A DNA stretch of 64,000 nt from Epiperipatus broadwayi (lineage: Eukaryota > Onychophora > Udeonychophora > Euonychophora > Peripatidae), in the NCBI GenBank assembly GCA_028023455.1, contig JAQFVV010013351.1, positions 80,001 through 144,000 on the forward strand. Direction: 5' to 3'. Positions 26,312 to 39,060 of this stretch are shown here, piece by piece. The notes beneath the pieces are model-generated. The model did no database searches. It saw only the letters and a list, made by a program, of their open reading frames with translations, and was not told where the DNA came from. Both the position numbers and the translations under genes were made by a program. The stretch's first letter is position 1; each line of letters starts with the position of its first letter.

Positions 26312-26814
26312 TGTTTAGAACCTACAACTGTAAGTTAAACTAAGTATAAATCCTCCCAAAACAATTTCTAATTTGTTTTTCTACTTTCAGTAAAAAATAT
26401 GAAATCCTAAGGCACCAAACCATTAAGATAGAAAATTTACTACATCATTAAGAAATTATTACTGCCATTGCAAGATGTTCTCCAGTAGATTGTATATTTC
26501 AGAATTGAGGATATTAATATTATAATGTGTTTTGTTAATAACATAATGTGTAGATTGAATTCAATAAGCAAATACAAACTAAATGGATTAATAAAAAATA
26601 TCTAGTTATAAATATATAAAATTATTTATTCTATATATGCAAGTATTATTGAATATAAAACTATTTAAGATAAATATTTTAAATTTAAAATGTTAAAATA
26701 ATTATATTGATAAGATCTTATGTCAAAAGATTAAAAAGTTGGAAACCATGATTTTTTTGGATATATCATTATTTTACTATATTTATGAATGAGTCCTCAT
26801 TAATTTTTTCCAAG

Positions 26815-28410
26815 AATTGTTGTTATCCACCTCATGCACTCATGATGTTAGATGGAATATTCAATGATATTGGTGACATCAATCATATATTTAGTATGTT
26901 TTATGAAACAGTCCACTTCTTTTTTCATGGCACAATTAAGGCAGGTATGGACAATTGCATTTCCAGATGTTCAACAGGTGTGGATGTTGATTTCTAGTGA
27001 CACATACTAAATAAACTTCTACTGAAAAATTTCATGGTAGCTATGCAGAATTTTATTATTAAAAACACTTTCTGCATTGTTTTACTACAACAATATTTTA
27101 AGACTTGAAATAGATTACAGTAGACTGCCCCAGTTGTTCATTTCTGATTTATTTATATATCACTTGCTGTTAATCAAACTTATCAGTGGATTCAGGATGT
27201 TTCCCAAATAACAGATTTATAATAAAAATAGTTTCTACATTTTACATCAGTCTCTTTACAACAAAATGCTTTTTGATAAGTATTTTCTTTACTTCTTTCA
27301 TAATATGTTGTGAAAACAAATAATTTTATAGACATTTTCATAATACATTGTTACGATAGAATGACAGCCTGTTAAGCTAATTGCTCAGACGCTGTGAGAA
27401 TGTTATTAATAAATATTAATAAGTGAACAAAATAAAAAATAAAAAGATTGTTTTTTTTTCTTTTTCTTTATATTAGCAACAGGAAGAAAGAAAACAAATT
27501 ATTACTGGCTGTTAAAAAATTGATTAAGAACATTGTTAATTTTATCAACACATAATTTTAAATAACATATTTAGATTTGCCATTTATTTTACTTTAATAA
27601 ATGATGAGTTGATGATATAAAATCCCATTTGGAATGTATATCAGAAAGGAGCACCAAAGATTATATATTTTTGTGACTGTGCAATTTAAATCCTTGCATG
27701 CATCAAAACTATTTTTCAATCTCCCTTTACAGTACAACTTATTATTTTATAGCTTGTCATTTATTACAAAATAACTTCCCATTATAAATTAGTTATGGGG
27801 AGACCCGTGCCAACATTGCAACAAGAAAATCTCAACATCATTATTTGTACAGGAAAGTTATAAATAACAATGAAAACATATCCATATTCTTCAAGCACCA
27901 AAAAACAACAGGCCATGTGTTCAAACCCACTATGGCAAGGGCACTATGCATGGAACACAATGATATAAAACGAAAAATTAAAGAAGTGTGCTTTATTGCA
28001 AATGACAATTGTGCAATAAACTGGAAAGAATCGTACTTTGCAATCTCCAGAAAATGGTCATTATAAAATTTGCATAAAATTTTACATAAACCAAAACTAA
28101 ACTTCAGTTAAAAGTAGGCTATGATTATGGAGACACAAGGTCTCTGAAAGCGCTAAGCCATATAACTTATAATAAGATTGAGTCAAGCTTCACTTTTTTG
28201 AGTAAAGCACAATAAATTATTTACTAAAGGTATAAATTGTTTTTTCTTTAATTTTTTTAAATCAATATACTAAAGTTATGCATATGGTATATCTAATATA
28301 CATGCATATACATGTATGGCAATTTATACATTCATTATTAAATTTATAAGACTTTTATTCAATTTTTTATGTAGCTTTATAATATGACTAATCTGAGCTG
28401 CTGTCAGATT
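26815..28410. repeat. unclassified interspersed repeat X, copy 2, with PLE insert
   Basis: Second copy of the repeat at 22010-23190. Similarity runs from about 26815 to 27786, is broken by a PLE fragment, and resumes at about 28226 (ttttttctttaatttttt...) through 28410. The ORF at 26785-26997 has no match in copy 1 and is probably spurious. Confidence 0.55.
27787..28225 (+). pseudogene. PLE GIY-YIG endonuclease fragment, third family
   Basis: The frame is open from 27788 to 28066. It begins SYGETRANIATRKSQHHYL, the GIY-YIG helix with its Arg and QH residues, continues through a KTTGHVFKP string typical of the PLE C-terminus, and ends after IKEVCFIANDNCAINW. Upstream Cys pair, RT and linker are missing. 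It differs from PLE-1 and PLE-2 and is inserted into repeat X copy 2. Too incomplete to be functional. Confidence 0.7.
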
Positions 28411-29340
28411 TGTAGTTACAATATTTTAAACCATAAGTTCACAAAGAGATTAGGTTATTTAATGTAAATCACATTACAGATAGTACTTAAAATAAATCAA
28501 TAGAATAAATCCAATCTGTTGTCAAGGCAACACTGATAATATATAAAAAAATATTTATTATCAGGTATAAAATACTAAGTAGAATGTAAATCAGTAATTG
28601 TCTAAACAGTTTGAAAATAAAAAGTGCTTAAAAGTTTTAAATAAACATTATTAAGCAGATTAGGACAAATTATTCAAAGGGTAATTAATATATTTATTAT
28701 TTTTATAACTTTTTAAATAAAATTCTGCTAAAGGTTTTGAATATAATAAATCTTTGGTATTTTTTAGATACAAAGCTGTTTGGTTACATGTAAACCATAT
28801 CACCACAACAAATACTTAAAACAAATGAATAAAATATCATCAGTCTTTGTCAGGAAAATATTCTGATAATAAATGGAAATCCATTTATTATGAAAGTGTT
28901 TTAATCCTTTAATGCTACTCATGGTCTATAGAACAGCTTAGATCTTGGTAGTAATATGATTCAATTTATTATCTCAGTATTGCTAGACAACTGATGGCTC
29001 ATATTTGACTTATTCTAAGCAATGAATGTGAAGTTGTGATAACATTTAATAACTAAATGATTTTGTATATGTATCATTTATTATATCTAAAAGCAATAAG
29101 TAGTAGCTCATTTAAAAACTTGTAAACAATAATTATTAATCTATCTTCAAACAATATATTGTGGACTATTTAATAGAGTTTATTAAAAAATTGTAAGCAT
29201 AATAATTTCAACCTGATTTCAGTTAATGACACTCTATGGGCTGTTTAAAATCATAGATCTTGGTAGCCTTGACAATGGATTGCTAGTATTTTACCAATAT
29301 ATTTAAGCATTGGTCACAGTGATATGAATTGTAGATATAT
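28411..29340. other. no gene seen
   Basis: AT-rich sequence upstream of the GATA array. No supported ORF, RNA gene or repeat boundary. Confidence 0.4.
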
Positions 29341-29348
29341 GTAAATAA

Positions 29349-29381
29349 AAAATAGATAGATAGATGGATAGATAGATAGAT

Positions 29382-29465
<84 letters not shown>

Positions 29466-29490
29466 GTAGGTAGGTAGGTAGGTAGGTAGG

Positions 29491-29561
<71 letters not shown>

Positions 29562-29835
29562 AGAAATATATGGTTGAATGGGTGGGAGAATGGATGGATA
29601 GCTATATAAAAGATAGATACAGAAATAGGTAGGTTGATAGGTCAGTAAATAGATAGACAGAGAGATAAAGAGAGAAAGTGAGGGATTATAGATAGAGAAA
29701 GATAAATAGATAGTTTCATGGATATATAAATAGAGAAAGAAAAAATGCATGGTAAATAGATAAACAGATAGATAGATAGATAGATGGCTGGCCAACTGGA
29801 TGGATGAATAGAGATAGATAGTTAGATAGTAAAAC
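29349..29835. repeat. (GATA)n/(GGTA)n microsatellite block
   Basis: A near-perfect gata tandem array from about 29349 to 29560, with an internal ggta variant block (29464-29491), followed by imperfect gata units to about 29835. The long minus-strand ORF over it is the translation of the repeat. Confidence 0.97.
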
Positions 29836-29914
29836 TCCTACTCAAGCATACATTATCGAAACACATGAATAAAATCATCTATTATATATATATATTCAAC
29901 ATACATTTGTTTAG

Positions 29915-30208
29915 TGCCACCTCAACTTACAATTAAAAGTCCAAAAATTATCACTGCTGGAACAAATGTATCTTTCTTGTGTGATTGTATAAGTAATTTT
30001 TTAATTTATCAACTTCTCTGGTATCTTAATGAAACTGTCAATAATTACAATTCTAAAATAATGATAAATCATACCGTTAAAAAACAGCACCAAGTAGAAA
30101 GTCAACTCCATTTAAATGTTACCAAAGATCACCATGATGTTAGTTTGAATTGTTCTTGTATTACTTTTCAACTTACAAATGCAACATGGATTATACTTAA
30201 AGTTTGGG
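29915..30208 (+). CDS. Ig-like domain exon 2 (internal exon, phase 1-1)
   Basis: A 294-bp exon, 98 codons, with acceptor ending catttgtttag and donor gtaagt at 30209, both in phase 1, matching exon 1. The peptide begins PPQLTIKSPKIITAGTNVSF. It has a strand-B cysteine (FLCDC), a strand-C tryptophan in LLWYLNE, an ESQLHLNVT strand E and a strand-F cysteine in VSLNCSC, so it fits an Ig C2/I-type domain. The paired CDC and CSC hint at a second disulfide. There are six N-glycosylation sequons (NVS, NET, NHT, NVT, NCS, NAT), fitting an extracellular protein. With exon 1 it probably belongs to one multi-Ig gene on the plus strand. Ligand and gene identity are unknown. Confidence 0.75.
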
Positions 30209-31920
30209 GTAAGTTTTCCATATTATAACAACTATTTATTTGATTGCTTTTTTATTAATAATAAATGTACCTAAGCTGTCCTTACTAAAATATTTTTTTT
30301 AAACAATTAATTTAATGTTCTTATTCCTTTGGCTCACTATGCTATGAATTGGAAATGCGCGTGATTTTATTAATTATAGTATAGGATTATAGGGATTTGT
30401 AAATTATCCCAGTAAAACTATTCAAATTAAAGTGAACATAAACATTTATATTTTCTATTGTTCACATTTACTGGCATCCTTGTTTCCAAAACTTGTCATG
30501 AGCAATAAATTTTAGTTTACATAGAGGTTATGTTTATGTTTGAACATCGAGATAGTCTCTGGATGGTTCAATGTTATTACTCATATAATGTCTTTTCGAT
30601 GCAATTTATTTCTTTTTGGTAGAAAATATTTAGTTTACAATTGAACTGCATACTAATTATAACATATAGCCAGAGCATTTATGACGTTTATATTTATCAA
30701 TATCAAAGCATTATTTTTTGTTATGAGTAATAGATTAGCACTTAAGTATGTACATTTAGATGATTGTTAATTTGTTTTTTTGTGTGTTTAATGCTGCTAA
30801 TGCAGCTTATAAGTATTGCAACTTATAATCATTGCTTAACTACTTATATTTTATTCAGAGCTGATTCTCTATTCTTGTTCACTATATTATTTATCAGATG
30901 ATGATCTCATATTTTTTAGTCTTTTATTTTGATTATTCATTTTATATTTGTACTAAATAAAAATAATGTTTTCATATCCCATATTGTCACACTTATGTTT
31001 TATACCATTACAAATCGTCACTCAACTGTGGCCAAATACTGATTGGTCATTATACAAAATATACATATAATTTGAGGTATAATTATGAGAAAAAACTGGA
31101 TATTTCGATGCATAATTAATTTTAAGAATGTATTACTGCAAAATACGTGATGAGAGCAATGATGATAATTTATCAATTAAATTATAAATAATTATAAATT
31201 ATAAAATTACTGAAGAGAATATATATTTAAAGGAGTTTATATATAAAGTATAATAGAAATTTATAGCATGATATTTGGAGATTGAAATCATGGTATGATT
31301 GGTGGAGTTTGTTTAGCTTTACTTTCAGTATTGATTGTGGATGGGAAATTTTATTACTGACTATTGAAATTTTTCTACTTTTGATATTTACAGTTGTTTA
31401 TTATAGATAGTTAAGGTAGTCCTGTATTATGAACTCTAGACATCTAAGTCTAAAAATTGAGCAAGACATAGTTTTGAAGTTTTTTACTGACCAGTTTCTT
31501 GACTCAATATGGCATGGAATTGCAAAGATTTTTGCATTATTATTTTTGTTTTGAGTTTTAGGTATTTTATAGTGTCTAAATTCACATAGACCATTGGTGT
31601 TTATGCTGCATTGTATACTTACAGTTATTGACTGTATTCTGTAAGAATTTCATGATGACTAAGCAATATTCATTCTTTTGCTGCTAGATACTGGTCAGAT
31701 CTCAGGAAAAGAGTTTTGACAATTTGTTTCTTATATGAACTTGTTTTATGTCTGTACTTGTATTTAAAAGAATAATTAATATTAATAAAAATATTGATGA
31801 ATAACCAAATAAATCACATATACCAGAGCAGGTTAGAATTGTAAAGTAAAATACGAGAAATAAATTAGAATAGACAAGGAAACAAAGGTATTAAGACAGT
31901 CAGGATCACAGAAAAGCAGA
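30209..31920. other. probable intron, no feature
   Basis: AT-rich sequence after the donor of Ig exon 2. No further Ig-like exon or repeat element recognised. Confidence 0.45.
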
Positions 31921-32186
<266 letters not shown>

Positions 32187-32378
32187 TATTGGGTAATACT
32201 GAAAGGTTACATAAAAGACATAGGGAGAGTGATTTAATAAAGATTTGTATTATTTTGAGGATACATATAATCATGTCTTAGTTAACATTTGTTTGCTGTA
32301 AGAGAAATTCAACACAGTTGTTCTTTAAAATTAAAGTGACCTAAAATAAACATATATACAGTCAAGCCAATTTACAAA

Positions 32379-33000
32379 ATGGGGAAAGAATTTGATCAAG
32401 GAAAAGATCAGAAATCAACTGATGAAACCCAGACAATAGAAGAAATGTCCACATCCATCCAGTTATTGCAAATATTTAAAGAAATGAAATAAAGTAATGG
32501 ACAAAGAGAAAAGAAAAATATAAAAAGAACAGAGATGTTAAAAATTAAAACAGAAACAAGGTGATGATAATGAAAAGAGAACCCGAGAAAAAAGAATTGA
32601 GAAAAAAAAGAACAAAGGAAAGAAGATAATAAAAAGAGCAGAAGAAATTTAGATGCTTCTAAAAAGTAGAAACAAGCAGTTTCAAAATGAGATGTTGTTC
32701 ACAGAAATAAAAGGAATTAATCAACAAAGAGAGAAAGTCCTACTAAATAAAATAGAAAAAAGTAATCAGTAAAAGATAAGGAAATATCAGACAGCATTTA
32801 AAAATCAAAATTGGCAATATAAAGGGAACCAAAATATTCATACATCTATACAAACATGATCCAAACAAAGGAAGAAGACAAGAAATAGTAGAAATATTCT
32901 ATCCACAATATAATCTAAATAATGGAAGAAGATAAAAATGATAAGTACAGAAAATATTCAATGTTATGCATAAAATATAGGATTAAAATCTTATTGTTTA
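32379..33000 (+). pseudogene. degenerate coiled-coil, gag-like relic
   Basis: An ATG at 32379 opens MGKEFDQGKDQKSTDE and runs to a stop after about 38 codons. Lys/Glu/Gln/Arg-rich frames with many stops continue for several hundred bases. The opening resembles that of the relic at 57637 (acidic, then an IQLLQ/VQILQQ heptad). No catalytic domain visible. Confidence 0.35.
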
Positions 33001-33039
33001 TTCATTTTGGATTGATAGCTTTATAGTTAACTAAAAAGA

Positions 33040-33840
33040 TAAAACATGGCTGCTGGAGAGTTGCATTAAATTCAAAAATCTAGATCCTCTCTCTCAGATT
33101 AAAGACTCTTCACCAATGAAGACCACAAGCCAAGAACTAATCTGGGATTATAGGAGGAGTAGGAACTATATAGGGAGATTGATGAACACAAACTTTTTAT
33201 TATACATTGATTGTTATGGCTTTCGATCAGTGGAATTCTATATGGAGAGAGCTTGTCTGAACATAAGAAGTGGTGATCATGTGATGATTTAGTGGTTTAA
33301 TATCCATTTTGATCAAAAATGATGTTGACTATAGTATCATAAAAAACAAAGACAGCACTGTATTTATATTGAACTGGATTCAGATATATATGACTATACA
33401 AGTGAATAAGCTTGGATTGAAAATATTATAGATATGATAGTTTTATATTTAATTAAAAAGATTAAAAAGTGGCTGGTGGAGGGCTGCATTAGGTATAAAG
33501 ATCTAGATGTCAGGAATTTCAGATAGGCCATAATGTAGAAACTAATCTAGGGATACTAGAAGAATAATGTTAAATGGGAATTTTGAAGTACAATCTTCCT
33601 AGTTTGCATTGATTCACTGGATTGTAATACTATATGGAGAGAATTGATATTGTGTTATCAGCTATTAGAGGCATAAGAAATAGTAATTGTATAAGCTTCA
33701 GTAGTTTATTACCAGAAGTGGACTTAAAGATGATTGCTAGAGGGTTGTATTAGATCCAAAAATAAAGTGCAATGCTCTCAGATCTGAGGACTTTCACTAA
33801 TAAATGTGACTAGCTAGAAACTACTTTGGGATATTGGTTG
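33040..33840. repeat. three degenerate tandem units
   Basis: Three related segments start near 33048, 33472 and 33732. Each has a ggctgctggagagttgcatt-like start, an atctagat block and an aaactaatctggga-like end. Unit spacing varies (about 425 and 260 bp). No coding capacity or known family recognised. Confidence 0.5.
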
Positions 33841-33911
33841 ATTAGGCAATAGAGGTTGAGCTATTAGTATGCTCTCTGTATATATATATATATATATAGA
33901 GACATCTGCTT

Positions 33912-33949
<38 letters not shown>

Positions 33950-35689
33950 AAGCAGATGATCTGATGCTCAGATCCTGCTTCACAGCCCACATCCAATCTC
34001 CTACCACCTAACTGTATTCAAACCCACCTTTACGTATGCATATACATAGCTAATAATATATATATTTCTTTTGGTTAATATTATAACAAATAATGTAAAC
34101 ACGTACGTATTTTAATTTTAAAATATTTTGTTTAATAATAATATTCTCATGTGTATGCAGGCATAAATAATAATTATCTATATATTTCAGTGTAGGAGAT
34201 TGTGAATAAATTAATAGTTATATTATATAAGGTATTATATATAAAACATTATTTTTTCATATATAATTTTGTAGCTAGAAGTGATGCAATCTTGTTAAGA
34301 AGTCTCTTGAAAAACAATTACCTGGAAGACTCCTTAGATTAAAGTAAAAGATTATGAATTGGTAATAATAAAATAAACCCATTAGTGGAAATTGTCCATA
34401 CTAGCTTGTTTTAAAATCATAAGATATATTTTAAAACAATTGTTCTGAGAAACTGATAACAAATTTGCATTGTTTCAAACATCTTACTAGATAAGAGTAT
34501 CCTGTCAAACTATTCCAGAGAAACCTAAGTGCTTAAACCACCTCAGGTCCAGCAGTAGTTGCTAAGTTACAGCTTCAAAATAAAAGTATATATACTGCTG
34601 GATTTGAATCCACAAAGGAGGAGACCATTAAATAACTATGCTGCTATACATATTCCACACGAGTTTTAATTCTCACTCAATGTGTCGTGAGTAGGAAATT
34701 TCGCCTTGTCTCTCCGTTCTAATATGCTGTTCCCATGAACGAAGCTCTGCATCCTGTACTTCTGAACTTTATGTATATTTTTCCAGTGAAAGTGAAATGC
34801 TATCTCTCAAATAATAATGCTATCTAGATCTAGTGAAACAATACTGATGGAATGACTCCTAATGAAATCGTTTTTCCAAATAAGCAAGGTAAAAGAACTT
34901 TGACTGCTTATAATTATTAAATCCTGCCTTCTCTGTAATATTTATATTTTAATCACCTATTTTAAATGACTTCAAAATATGTATTCGTATAACTCTATAT
35001 AAATAATCTATATTAAGCCTCCTATATAATGTTTTTCTTTTCTTTTATTTCCAAGCGGCAAACAATTCTCATTTAGATTTATGTATGTATATTTTAAAAT
35101 AAATGCCAATAGTATTCTAAAATCGCCAGCATATATTAAAATAAATGCCAATAGTATTCTAAAATCGCCAGCATATAATTCATTTTTGCTTCCCTACCCA
35201 TCATTTACTGGGTAAATAATTTATAATTTGATCAAAACAAGTCTTATTTGACTTGCCCAGGTGCTCGCGATTTTAGGTTAATAAACTAATTATATTTTTA
35301 TGTTTTCTGTAGAAAAACAGATTGACCTCTGGTTTTTTTTCACATTTTCCATCCTAAATAATGCGCTATCTTTTATTCTTAAATTATATTATATATGTAA
35401 AACCCATCTTAGCTATTACCACCACCCACTTATTTTGTAATCATTTATATATTTTCACAAGGGCATTGATTAACCAAAATTGAGATTTATTAAATGTGTA
35501 AAAAGTAATGAATAATACTTAGTAACATAATGTAAGGTGGAGGGGGATCTTAAGAGCTTAGTTTTATATTTAAGTATAATTATTATCCATATTTGCTTAA
35601 CGAAGCCATATCACTACGCCGAATATTTCATAATTTATGGGCAATAAATATGTTTCAATAATCTTTAGAATTATATTTATCTTATATTA

Positions 35690-36080
35690 TTAAGCGTTGC
35701 ATGCATAAAGCCCATTTCGTTTATATATATGTTCGTGCTTCTTTCTCACATGGAGGTCATCGCACAGTTGAGGCCCATCATCGTTCTCACTGTCCTTAAA
35801 CCAGGTTGTAAAAACCACGTGGGGGACATCCACGGTCTTACGACCATGCTTTATATGGGGATCGCTCTGGAAAAACCTGAACGATAATGACAGCCGGCTG
35901 CCCTTCATCTCAATACTGACCCTGCCTATGTTTGCAGAGGAAATCAGTCCACTTCGTTATTAAAAATTCATGAAGCACACTCCAGGATCCATAATTGGGT
36001 CAATCCAGTCAGCCGCCATGCATGCACCACCTTTCAGTGTCTTATTAGTCACCCAGAAGTATTCATAAGCCGTAATGAAA
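35690..36080 (-). other. antisense protein-like segment inside the 5' LTR
   Basis: This block is less AT-rich than the rest of the LTR. On the minus strand it contains an ORF of 72 codons (35908-35690), and upstream in another frame an open stretch including KGGACMAADWIDPIMDPGV. The 3' LTR copy (45840-46215) keeps the DNA but has a stop and frame changes. I recognise no domain. It may be a captured coding fragment or chance. No function is claimed. Confidence 0.3.
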
Positions 36081-36245
36081 TGATTTATTTAAACAGACAT
36101 ATTTCCATTAGTTTTATATACGTATTAATGTGATAGATTTAGTATCGTTTATATAATTATTCATTACCCACCCCGTGCATTAATTATCTATAACTCCAAA
36201 TTAATAATCATATTGAATGTAACCAAATATAATATCTGCTTGTAA

Positions 36246-36768
36246 TAGTAACAAGTCAGATGTCACATGACTTATATATAGCTTGCACTTACAAATATGT
36301 AAAATTAAGAGCGTGCTAATAGCTCTAAACAAGCTTTTTTTTTTATGATAAATGCTACTACAAGAGAAGGCATTCAAATCATTTTTATTTTAAATGGTCT
36401 CCATCCCCAGACCGGTTTTGACCTATGGGTCTGCTTTAGCTAAATTAAAGAGCTAAGCTTACTAATATATGGAGTATCTGAATTAAGTTCAGTCCCATAT
36501 GATTTTTTCAGTTGGAGAGCTGACTTTAAAGACATGTAGATGTCTAAAAGTTTCAGATCTTCTTCTAACAATTATCTTTTAGATATATGCTTTGCTTGAG
36601 TTGGTTTTTTAGATCTAATGTCCCAACTCCTCACTGAAGAGACCATAGGTGAAACGGTCTGGGGATGGGGACCATTTAAAATAAAAATGATTTGAATGTT
36701 CTTGTAGTAGCATTTATCATAAAAAAAAAAGAAGCTTGTTTAGAGCTATTAGCACGCTCTTAATTTTA
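36246..36768. mobile_element. palindromic hammerhead-ribozyme repeat R3
   Basis: Present in the 5' LTR and absent from the 3' LTR, so its ends are exact. It is flanked by a 15-bp direct repeat, aatatctgcttgtaa (36231-36245 and 36769-36783), which is single in the 3' LTR. Arms run from aattaagagcgtgctaatag (about 36304) to the complement at 36768, preceded by an asymmetric leader of about 55 bp. A target duplication of this length fits target-primed reverse transcription rather than cut-and-paste. Same family as R1, R2 and R4. Confidence 0.82.
36620..36672 (+). ncRNA. hammerhead ribozyme motif, R3 right arm
   Basis: Helix I has an inner 6-bp pairing (36628-36633 with 36660-36665), a small internal loop, and an outer gtccc:gggac pairing. 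The CUGANGA box is intact (ctgaaga), helix II is acc-ata-ggt, and the GAAAC box is intact. The cleavage triplet GTC lies just before tgggga. Helix III is almost absent, so a single copy would cleave poorly; short-helix-III hammerheads are known to work as dimers. The left arm has lost the CUGANGA box. Confidence 0.65.
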
Positions 36769-37919
36769 AATATCTGCTTGTAAAATTATTATCCTTTTAA
36801 ATTAATTAAATGCTCTTTTCATCTCTGGGGGTGTAATAGTATTCCAACAATGTATTCTAATAGTGCTAATTCATTTATATATATATATATATATATATAT
36901 ATCTAATAGTGCTAATTCATTTATATATATATATATATATATATTATTGGCATAGCCGCAATTATAATGTTATTGTTACATATGAATAAAACACATGTAT
37001 ATATAATACTTATGAGGCTCACATCGGCTAAATAATCCGACATAATTTTGTTATTAATAAATCTTAAATATATATATCAAACTCGAACCATTGCTTTCTA
37101 AATTACTTAAGCTCAAATATCACTAGATGATCTCCGCTCAATACATAATTAATATGCTAGGTCATGAGCCTTTATTGCTCATAAAATATAACTAGTTATT
37201 AAGTTAATCTATCATAAGTTTAGCCTAGAGTCTTTTTGTGTCTCCAATGTTCGATGCTGGTGGGTGAGAAGTAAATTAATCGATGTCATCAGGATTGTTG
37301 CTCATAATGTTAAAGATCTGGGAAATAGGCAAATAGGGCAAAATTCATGAGTGTTCCTGACTTGTGTATCTAGCACATGATTGGATTCGAGATACTTTTG
37401 CCTAGATGCTAGATTTTGTTACTTGAACATACAAGTCCGACCGGCACAGATTTTTTTTCTTTTCTCTGGGTTTGGTGCATCAATGTAGGGCTTCGAATAC
37501 AAACACCCATATACCTGAGATAGTAGTAGATAGTGAAAAATAAAACATATGTTTTAAAAAATAAAAATAAAATTTTTTTGAAAAATTTTTTTTTCCGACA
37601 CCCAGCGTAAAATTTTTTTTGAATATTAGTACACACTCCCTGTGAGTCATTGTTAATATAAATATTTTCTCTAAGTATATATATAAAAATATGTTTCAAG
37701 CAAATAGTATGTTATATACTCAATATTTTTTTTTCCACATAAAAGTTTTAAAAGTTGTTTTTGTTTTCACGAACCTATAAAATAAATTAGTGGCAGTTTT
37801 GTTTTGTTTTCTTTCACATCTATGATTTGAATGATGATGGTGTTATATAATGTTTTACTCCTTGTCCATAAATGTTCATTACATGTATAATTCTCGTGGG
37901 TTTTTTAAAAAATATGTAA

Positions 37920-39060
37920 AGAGAAGTAACAGCTTTTAAGGGGCTTTTACTTTCATATTAATTAAAGATAAATAAGTGCTTTTCCCAAATAATGTATATA
38001 GTTTTCGTATACATGTAAGATTCCAGTGAAATAAAAATAGTGATAGTTTTTAAGGGGCTCTAATTTTTATAAAATAAAATGTGTTTTTTTTTTCAAAGAA
38101 GTGAATAAGATGTTGTATAATGTTTGTTTTCTTGGTCATAGATGTGAAATTACATGCAGGATGTCCACAAATAAAATAGTGGTAGCTTTAAGGGACCTCC
38201 ACAGTTATAATAAAAATAAAATAGTGGTGTTTTAAGGGTTCTCTCTCTCTCTTTAAGGGACCTCCACAGTTTAATAAAAATAAAATAGTGGTAGCTTTTA
38301 AGGGGCCTCCACAGTTAAAATAATAAAATAAAGTATGTGTTCTAAATAGTAGCATTTATATATATAAACGTTTCCATAAATGATTTTAAATAACAGAAAG
38401 TATTTTCGAGTTTACAATGTAATAAAATAGTGATAGCTTTTAAGGGGTTTTTCACATTTAAAATAGAAAAATGATAAAGAAGTGTGTGAGATATAGAATA
38501 ATAATATTGAGATATATAATAATTTTTCCATTTTTAATAAATATTTTATAAATAAATATAATATGCCCAAGTTTTGAAGTATGTGCTAAATAATAATAAT
38601 ATATAATAATTTTTCATAAATGCTTTAAATAACTATGTTCTATATAACTTCTTTTATAAATGTTTCAAATAATCATATTTTCCTAGTCTGAGAGAATTAA
38701 ATTAATGTCAGCTTTTAAGGGGCTTTCGCATTTAAAGATAAAAAGATAAGTAGTGTGTGCACTAAATGATAATATATAATAATTTTTTTAAATGTTTTAA
38801 ATAATGATGTTAAATTAAAAAAAAATTTTTTTTTTCCTTGTTAATACATCTGTTAAATAAGTATTTTAGATTTAGAATATGTCCAAGTCTGAGAGTTAAA
38901 TAAGTGACAGCTTTTAAAATGCTTTCACTGTTAAAAATGATAAAATAAAGATTCTAAATAATCACAAATGTGCAGATTTTTTTTGAAATGTTTTAATAAT
39001 ATTCATGCATATATAACTGCCTTAAATCAATGAAAGAAATAATGACAGTTTTTGTTACCC
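37920..39060 (+). repeat. degenerate leader repeats of the gypsy element
   Basis: The string agcttttaaggggct or a close variant recurs near 37932, 38050, 38190, 38285, 38438, 38710 and 38908, each followed by an AT-rich segment with aataaaat. They form irregular tandem units in the untranslated leader between the 5' LTR and gag. Confidence 0.65.

Larger units (their letters stand above)
33948..37446 (+). repeat. 5' LTR, with R3 inserted and a 42-bp duplication
   Basis: Direct match to 44096-47027 over its whole length, apart from a 523-bp HHR palindrome (36246-36768) and a tandem duplication of a 42-bp unit containing aaatgccaatagtattc near 35090-35175 that is single in the 3' LTR. Begins tgaagcagatgatctg and ends ccggca. 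Just upstream is a hairpin in which catctgcttcaatata mirrors the LTR start across a TA run. Confidence 0.87.

Noticed and set aside
26785-26997. 70-codon ORF in repeat X copy 2
   Set aside because: Copy 1 of the same repeat does not keep the frame and no domain is recognisable.
29349-29560. Possible CRISPR-like or satellite array
   Set aside because: It is a simple tetranucleotide repeat without spacers. No CRISPR arrays occur in this eukaryotic window.
29283-29795. 170-codon minus-strand ORF rich in Tyr, Leu, Ser, Ile
   Set aside because: It is the translation of the GATA array.
34590-34660. tRNA-like boxes in the gypsy LTR (ggatttgaatcc with a tagcatagtt-like A box on the minus strand)
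   Set aside because: The spacing between the two boxes is too short and no acceptor or anticodon stem can be drawn.
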